NCBI GenBank assembly: GCA_005883295.1
Contig: VAWV01000114.1
Span: 1-10,941, forward strand
Source of the DNA: Actinomycetota bacterium
GTDB taxonomy: Bacteria > Actinomycetota > Thermoleophilia > Solirubrobacterales > Thermoleophilaceae
Length of the DNA: 10,941 nucleotides
Reading direction: 5' to 3'
Position 1 is the first letter of the stretch. Each line of letters begins with the position of its first letter. The position numbers were made by a program, and so were the translations under genes. Shown here in pieces: positions 7,861 through 10,941 of the stretch. Below the pieces are notes generated by a model. That model made no database searches and was not told where the DNA came from. It was given only the letters and a program-made list of their open reading frames with translations.

Positions 7861-8025
7861 GAGATCATCCGAAAACCCCCCGCGCACGTCTGGCGGCGCC
7901 GGACGCGCGCCTGCCGGCGTCCTCGGATCCCGGCAATGTCCCTGCATTGCCCGGGATCCTGCGTCCTTCGCAGATCGCTCGCCGGCATCCGCCATCCGCA
8001 CACGCGGGGTTTCCGGATGATCTCT
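7860..8025 (+). repeat. 166-nt near-palindrome between purN and purH
   Basis: The region is symmetric about roughly position 7942. Outer arms: 7860-7879 (agagatcatccg, then aaaacccc) is the reverse complement of 8006-8025 (ggggtttc, then cggatgatctct) over 20 bp with one mismatch. Core: 7925-7938 (ggatcccggcaatg) pairs with 7945-7959 (cattgcccgggatcc) with one bulged base and a 6-nt loop. In between, tggcgg 7891-7896 faces ccgcca 7989-7994, and gccgg 7898-7902 faces ccggc 7982-7986, all at mirrored positions. The structure starts at the last base of the purN stop and its right arm contains ATG 8017 of purH. No target-site duplication is visible at the ends, and no T-tract follows. It may be a structured leader RNA for purH or an intergenic palindromic repeat; the sequence alone does not decide. 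Confidence 0.8.
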
Positions 8026-9612
8026 GGGGGCCACGCGGCGGAGGTGGTGCAGCCGGGCGCGGTGCGGGTCCGGCGGGCGCTCCTCAGCGTTTCCGACAAG
8101 CGCGGTCTGGTCGACTTCGCACGCGGGCTCAGCGAGCTCGGGATCGAGATCGTCTCCACCGGCGGGACGGCGCGCGAGCTGTCCGAGGCCGGGATCGGGA
8201 CGCGTCCGATCGACGAGTACACCGGCTTCCCGGAGATCCTCGACGGGCGGGTCAAGACGCTCAACCCGCGGATCTACGCTGGGCTGCTCGCCGTGCGCTC
8301 CAAGCCGGAGCACATCGCGACGCTCGCCGAGCAGGACATCGAGCCGATCGACCTGGTCTGCGTCAACCTCTATCCGTTCGAGCGGACCGCTTCCCGGCGC
8401 GGGGTGAGCACCGAGGAGGTCGTCGAGAACATCGACGTCGGCGGGCCCACTCTCATCCGGGCTGCGGCCAAGAATCACCCGTTCACCGCGGTGGTCACGA
8501 GCCCGGAGAGCTATGACGCGGTGCTGGAGGAGCTGCGGATGAGCGACGCGCTGCTGTCTGAGCAGACGCGCGAGGCGCTGGCGGCCGAGGCTTTCGCCTA
8601 CACCGCCCGCTACGACTCGGCGATCGCGCGCTGGTTCTCGGAACGGGAGGACGATTTCCCCGCCACGTACCCGCGGGTGTACGAGAAGGTGCTCGACCTG
8701 CCCTACGGCGAGAACCCGCACCAGCGCGCCGCCTACTACGCGCAGGCCAACGCGCGCACGCACCTGCTCTCGATGGTCTCGAAGCTCCACGGCAAGGAGT
8801 TGTCGTTCAACAACCTCCTGGACCTCGACGCCGCGCGCCGGCTCGTCAGTGAGTTCGAGATCCCGGCGGCGGTCATCGTCAAGCACAACAACCCCTGCGG
8901 GTGCGCGGTGGGTGGCTCGGCGCTGGAGGCCTTCGAGCGCGCCTTCGCCACCGATCCGCTGAGCGCCTACGGCGGGGTCTACTGCTTCAACCGCTCCGTC
9001 GACCGGCCGCTAGCCGAACGCCTGCACGAGATCTTCGTCGAGGTCGTGATGGCGAAGGGATACGAGGAGGGGGCCCTGGAGGTCCTGGAGCAGAAGGAGA
9101 ACGTGCGGATACTGGACGACGCCGAGCGCCGCAACGAGCCGGTGGCCGACCGAGACATCCGCCGCGTGCGCGGCGGGTTGCTGGTCCAGGACCGCGACGA
9201 GGACATCGAGCTCCGCGACGAGATGACGATCGTCACCCAGCGCAAGCCCACCGAGCAGGAGTGGGGCGAGATGCTCTTCGCCTGGAAGGTCTGCAAGCAC
9301 GTGCGCTCGAACGCGATCGTGATAGCGCGCGACCTGGGCACGGTCGGGATCGGCGCCGGCCAGATGAGCCGGGTGGACTCCGTGAAGCTCGCAGTGGAGA
9401 AGGCCGGCGAGCGCGGCCTGGACCTCGAGGGCTCGGCCCTCGCCTCCGACGCCTTCTTCCCGTTCGCCGACGGCCCGCTGATCGCGATCGAGACGGGCAT
9501 CCGCTCGATAATCCAGCCGGGCGGCTCACGCCGCGACGAGGAGGTGATCGCCGCCTGCGACGAAGCCGGGGTGGCGATGGTCTTCACGGCCCGGCGGCAC
9601 TTCCGGCACTAG
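8017..9612 (+). CDS. purH: Bifunctional AICAR transformylase / IMP cyclohydrolase
   Basis: Carries out the last two steps to IMP. The N-terminal cyclohydrolase (MGS-like) domain starts at RRALLSVSDK and shows STGGTARELSEAG, VNLYPFERT (the family's active-site Tyr), and ENIDVGGPTLIRAAAKNH with the conserved Asp and Lys. The C-terminal transformylase has VKHNNPCGCAVG (Lys289, His290), SAYGGVYCFNR, FAWKVCKHVRSNAI, GAGQMSRVDS, SDAFFPFADGP and the usual end FTARRHFRH. One deviation: the usual KTLHPxxHxG reads KTLNPRIYAG (Asn83, Tyr87). Start is uncertain. ATG 8017 gives 531 aa but lies inside the right arm of the palindrome, with only gggg as a weak ribosome site. GTG 8044, 8047 or 8062 (the last giving MRVRRALLSVSDK, 516 aa) would leave the palindrome wholly untranslated. 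Upstream ATG 7936 is in the loop of the core hairpin and is unlikely. Confidence 0.94.
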   Translation: MISGGHAAEVVQPGAVRVRRALLSVSDKRGLVDFARGLSELGIEIVSTGGTARELSEAGIGTRPIDEYTGFPEILDGRVKTLNPRIYAGLLAVRSKPEHIATLAEQDIEPIDLVCVNLYPFERTASRRGVSTEEVVENIDVGGPTLIRAAAKNHPFTAVVTSPESYDAVLEELRMSDALLSEQTREALAAEAFAYTARYDSAIARWFSEREDDFPATYPRVYEKVLDLPYGENPHQRAAYYAQANARTHLLSMVSKLHGKELSFNNLLDLDAARRLVSEFEIPAAVIVKHNNPCGCAVGGSALEAFERAFATDPLSAYGGVYCFNRSVDRPLAERLHEIFVEVVMAKGYEEGALEVLEQKENVRILDDAERRNEPVADRDIRRVRGGLLVQDRDEDIELRDEMTIVTQRKPTEQEWGEMLFAWKVCKHVRSNAIVIARDLGTVGIGAGQMSRVDSVKLAVEKAGERGLDLEGSALASDAFFPFADGPLIAIETGIRSIIQPGGSRRDEEVIAACDEAGVAMVFTARRHFRH

Positions 9613-10054
9613 GCCGCCCCCCGTGATAGCGCGCTCGAGCCGGCGGACTCTCGATCAGGCCGGCCTCGATCTCGCCAGGGCAGTTGGGGCATACGAGGAC
9701 GTACTTCTTGGCCTCCTCGCGGAACTTCGCGATCGCCCGTCCGATCGACGACGACATCAGGAAGGATTTGGTCGACGGGTCGACGTGATGGAAGTGCAGG
9801 TTGATCACGCAGCGGTCGTAACCGCACACTGCGCAACGACCACCCGCTTCCTCGATCAGAGTCCGCCGAACGCGCTGTTTACGCCGAGTGACGGCCTCAC
9901 CGATGCAGCGCCGGCAGCGCCACGAACGATTGTCGAGGCGGCTGTAGTGGACGGTCAGGCCGTGATGTCGGCACTCCCGAACGTTCTCCGCCGTCGGCGA
10001 GACCGTGGTCGGTCTGCCAACCCTCGGTACGTGTGGGCGCGGCGGTTTGGGCAC
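9584..10054 (-). CDS. Small HNH-type zinc protein, NCH histidine replaced
   Basis: 156-aa protein resembling small actinobacterial HNH-endonuclease-family proteins. N-terminal Cys/His pairs (Cys28, His30/His31; Cys47, Cys50 in WRCRRC) are followed by EEAGGRCAVCGYDRC (Cys74, Cys77), LHFHHVDPSTKSF (His89, His90, Asp92) and KYVLVCPNCPGEIEAG (Cys122, Asn124, Cys125). Cys74/Cys77 with Cys122/Cys125 would hold the structural zinc. In the family the last motif normally reads NCH; here it is NCP (Pro126), so the final H of H-N-H is missing and nuclease activity is doubtful. The frame is open upstream through the tRNA gene, but that part is only translated tRNA. GTG 10054 is the first good start after the tRNA, with AGGGA about 10 nt upstream. 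The 3' end overlaps purH by 29 bp, tail to tail. Cellular role unknown. Confidence 0.75.
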   Translation of the reverse strand: MPKPPRPHVPRVGRPTTVSPTAENVRECRHHGLTVHYSRLDNRSWRCRRCIGEAVTRRKQRVRRTLIEEAGGRCAVCGYDRCVINLHFHHVDPSTKSFLMSSSIGRAIAKFREEAKKYVLVCPNCPGEIEAGLIESPPARARYHGGRPSAGSAAGP

Positions 10055-10086
10055 GAACGTATGTTCCCTAGCCCCCCGGACGTGAG

Positions 10087-10159
10087 TGCCCCCGGCGAGA
10101 TTCGAACTCGCGTCGCATCGCTTAAAAGGCGAGCACTCTGACCACTGAGCTACGGGGGC
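10087..10159 (-). tRNA. tRNA-Lys, anticodon TTT
   Basis: A full cloverleaf can be folded from the - strand (73 nt). The acceptor stem GCCCCCG pairs with CGGGGGC over 7 bp with discriminator A. The D stem is GCTC/GAGT (one G-U pair). The anticodon loop CTTTTAA places TTT at positions 34-36. The T arm GCGAG-TTCGAAT-CTCGC carries the canonical TTCGA. CCA is not encoded. The anticodon stem has a C27-U43 mismatch at its far end, leaving four good pairs. TTT reads AAA and, by wobble, AAG. The HNH-like gene lies 32 nt downstream on the same strand. Confidence 0.93.
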
Positions 10160-10166
10160 GGCTCCG

Positions 10167-10172
10167 AGATTA
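10167..10172 (-). promoter_or_regulatory. Possible -10 box for tRNA-Lys
   Basis: Read on the - strand, TAATCT ends 7 nt before the first base of the tRNA. It is AT-rich in a GC-rich setting and close to the TANNNT consensus. No clear -35 was found 16-18 nt further upstream. The spacing would start transcription almost at the mature 5' end, which is unusually short for a tRNA leader, so this is weak. Confidence 0.25.
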
Positions 10173-10269
10173 GGGGGTAACGAAAGACGATTACGCGTTC
10201 CCCGGAGGCGCACATCGCGCCAAATAGGCGTTCCGTCCCCCCGACCGTCCCCGCTTGCCTCTGTCAACG

Positions 10270-10311
10270 ATGAGCCGCGCGCCCGATCGACGCGCGCGCG
10301 GGGCTCATTTT
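10270..10311 (+). terminator. Terminator-like hairpin with short T run
   Basis: atgagcc followed by gcgcgc (from 10270) can pair with gcgcgc-gg-ggctcat ending at 10308, with a two-base bulge and a loop around cgatcga. On the + strand it is followed by TTTT (10308-10311). The form fits an intrinsic terminator, but the T run is short. No + strand gene ends nearby; the closest upstream + gene, purH, ends 650 nt away. It could stop read-through from that side or be a DNA or RNA regulatory structure. On the - strand there is no T run after it. Confidence 0.35.
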
Positions 10312-10454
10312 CACCACGGCCACGCTTAACACTTCAGGCCACGCGCGGGGCCAAAGTATCCGGTATGTTGCGCCGAACTTGAGCGATGCCCCAGTTCGCA
10401 GGGGCGCGTAGCGGCCGTCGCGGTCGTTGCGGGGAGCGGAGGGCGAGAGGGACG

Positions 10455-10941
10455 GTGTCGTCGCGGAAGCGATTGCTGGGGGTTCTAATCGCACTCGCGA
10501 TTGCCCTGCGCCTCGATTCAGCGGCCCTCGCGTCCGATCGCCACGTCGCGACCAAGTCCCACCTCTCGGGCCGCAGCCCGAGCGCGCGTAAGCATCACCT
10601 TCAGGCCGCCCAGGCGGTGGGTCCGCGCGGGCGACGCGGAAAGAAGGGCAAGACTGGCCCGACGGGTCCGAAGGGCGCAACCGGACCGAAGGGCGCGAAG
10701 GGTGCCAAGGGCGCCACCGGCGCCAAGGGCGCCACCGGCGCGACTGGCGCAGCCGGGGTTACGGGCGCCACGGGTGCGACCGGGGGTACAGGCGGCACAG
10801 GTGCCACCGGCGCGACCGGGGCGACGGGCGGCACTGGGGCGACTGGGGCGACGGGCGCCAGCGGTGCCACGGGCGCGACCGGAGCCTCGGGGGTAACGGG
10901 CGCGACGGGAGCTACGGGTGCCACGGGCGCGACAGGACAGA
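10455..10941 (+). CDS. Secreted collagen-like Gly-X-Y repeat protein (5' part)
   Basis: Open to the window edge (162 codons visible). Starting at GTG 10455 the protein has a classic signal peptide: basic SSRKR, hydrophobic LLGVLIALAIAL, then a polar stretch ending ALA-SD, a probable signal peptidase I site near residue 28. A linker of about 27 residues (rich in His, Lys, Ser and Gln) leads to uninterrupted Gly-X-Y triplets from 10620. The first triplets are charged (GPR, GRR, GKK, GKT, GPT, GPK); later ones are nearly all Gly-Ala-Thr. A purine-rich site (GGAGGG 10438-10443) precedes the GTG. ATG 10386 is in frame and would add 23 arginine-rich residues; it is less likely because it spoils the signal-peptide shape. 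The family forms triple-helical surface or extracellular fibres; Thr in the Y position suggests glycosylation by analogy with BclA-type proteins. The specific role is unknown. Confidence 0.85.
   Translation, partial: MSSRKRLLGVLIALAIALRLDSAALASDRHVATKSHLSGRSPSARKHHLQAAQAVGPRGRRGKKGKTGPTGPKGATGPKGAKGAKGATGAKGATGATGAAGVTGATGATGGTGGTGATGATGATGGTGATGATGASGATGATGASGVTGATGATGATGATGQ
10620..10941 (+). repeat. Tandem 9-bp Gly-X-Y coding repeats
   Basis: Thirty-five complete glycine triplets without interruption plus a partial one at the edge. From about the 11th on, most are Gly-Ala-Thr, with occasional GGT, GVT, GAS, GAK or GAA. Third codon positions vary (ggc/ggg/ggt/gga; acc/acg/act/aca), so the DNA is a degenerate rather than perfect 9-bp repeat. 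Long arrays of this kind can change length by slippage and are easily collapsed in assembly. The antisense strand gives an artefactual Ala-Pro-Val reading frame. Confidence 0.9.

Larger units (their letters stand above)
10160..10454. other. Divergent intergenic region between tRNA-Lys and collagen-like gene
   Basis: About 295 nt with no protein gene that I can support. It must carry the promoter of tRNA-Lys (reading left) and that of the collagen-like gene (reading right). It holds the strong hairpin at 10270-10308, a TANNNT candidate (TATGTT, 10364-10369) with no matching -35, and two short competing stems. Those are cgaact/agttcg, with left arm near 10375-10380, and gcccc 10388-10392 with ggggc 10401-10405. 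A purine-rich ribosome-site region (GGAGGG 10438-10443 and GAGAGGG 10445-10451) leads into the GTG at 10455. Confidence 0.6.

Noticed and set aside
7925..7959. Intrinsic terminator after purN
   Set aside because: The stem is strong but is followed by tgcgtcc, with no T run on either strand side that would fit.
7861..8016. A ZTP (pfl) riboswitch upstream of purH
   Set aside because: This class often precedes purH, and ctggcggcgccgg looks faintly like its 5' core. However, the conserved 3' element (CCGCCTGGGCA-like) is not present and the region is instead a near-palindrome.
7860..8025. A miniature inverted-repeat transposable element
   Set aside because: The ends are good inverted repeats, but the flanks show no target-site duplication. 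The symmetry also continues through the interior, unlike a simple MITE. Kept only as an alternative.
9623..10141. A 172-aa + strand reading frame
   Set aside because: It is antisense to the HNH-like gene and ends in translated tRNA (the APGEIRTRVASLK type artefact).
10055..10267. N-terminal extension of the HNH-like protein through the tRNA
   Set aside because: The stretch APVAQWSE...SNLAGG is the well-known artefact of translating a tRNA gene.
10601..10924. Ala-Pro-Val repeat protein on the - strand
   Set aside because: It is the complement of the Gly-Ala-Thr coding repeats. The + strand frame has a signal peptide, a ribosome site and collagen periodicity.
1..10941. CRISPR array, integrase, toxin-antitoxin or phage defence genes
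   Set aside because: None was seen. The only direct repeats are the collagen-coding triplets, and the HNH-like protein alone does not make a defence system.

Overview
This is a very GC-rich window (Actinomycetota-like). It is dominated by de novo purine biosynthesis genes on the + strand, followed by a small - strand island (HNH-family protein and tRNA-Lys) and the 5' part of a secreted collagen-like gene. GTG starts, GTGA stop/start overlaps, a likely leaderless recQ start and a Gly-Ala-Thr collagen-like protein all suggest an actinobacterium, perhaps of the Thermoleophilia/Solirubrobacterales type. The lineage is an inference from style, not a search result.

Layout. (1) 2-421: 3' end of purQ, cut by the window edge just after its nucleophile Cys. 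(2) 418-2619: purL. (3) 2616-4043: purF, with an autoprocessing Cys and four putative [4Fe-4S] cysteines. These three are joined by 4-nt GTGA overlaps. (4) 4042-5385: a cytochrome P450 whose reading frame runs straight on from the purF stop and has no ordinary start codon where its N-terminus should be. (5) 5438-7231: recQ-family helicase. (6) 7228-7860: purN, again with a GTGA overlap. (7) 7860-8025: a 166-nt near-palindrome filling the purN-purH gap. (8) About 8017-9612: purH. (9) On the - strand, 9584-10054: a small HNH-type protein convergent with and overlapping purH, and 10087-10159: tRNA-Lys(TTT). (10) 10160-10454: an intergenic region with hairpins. (11) 10455 to the window end: signal peptide plus Gly-X-Y repeats, still open at the edge.

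How the genes work together. PurF makes phosphoribosylamine (step 1), PurN formylates GAR (step 3), PurL with PurQ (and PurS, not in this window) makes FGAM (step 4), and PurH performs the last two steps to IMP. purM is absent; a P450 and a recQ sit where purM is often found between purF and purN. Nothing in the sequence links those two to purine synthesis beyond co-transcription.

The least explained element is the near-palindrome between purN and purH. Its outer arms pair over 20 bp with one mismatch, its core is a 14-bp stem, and its right arm contains the most obvious purH start codon. It could be a cis-acting RNA structure or an intergenic palindromic repeat. Nothing here amounts to a clear new multi-gene system.
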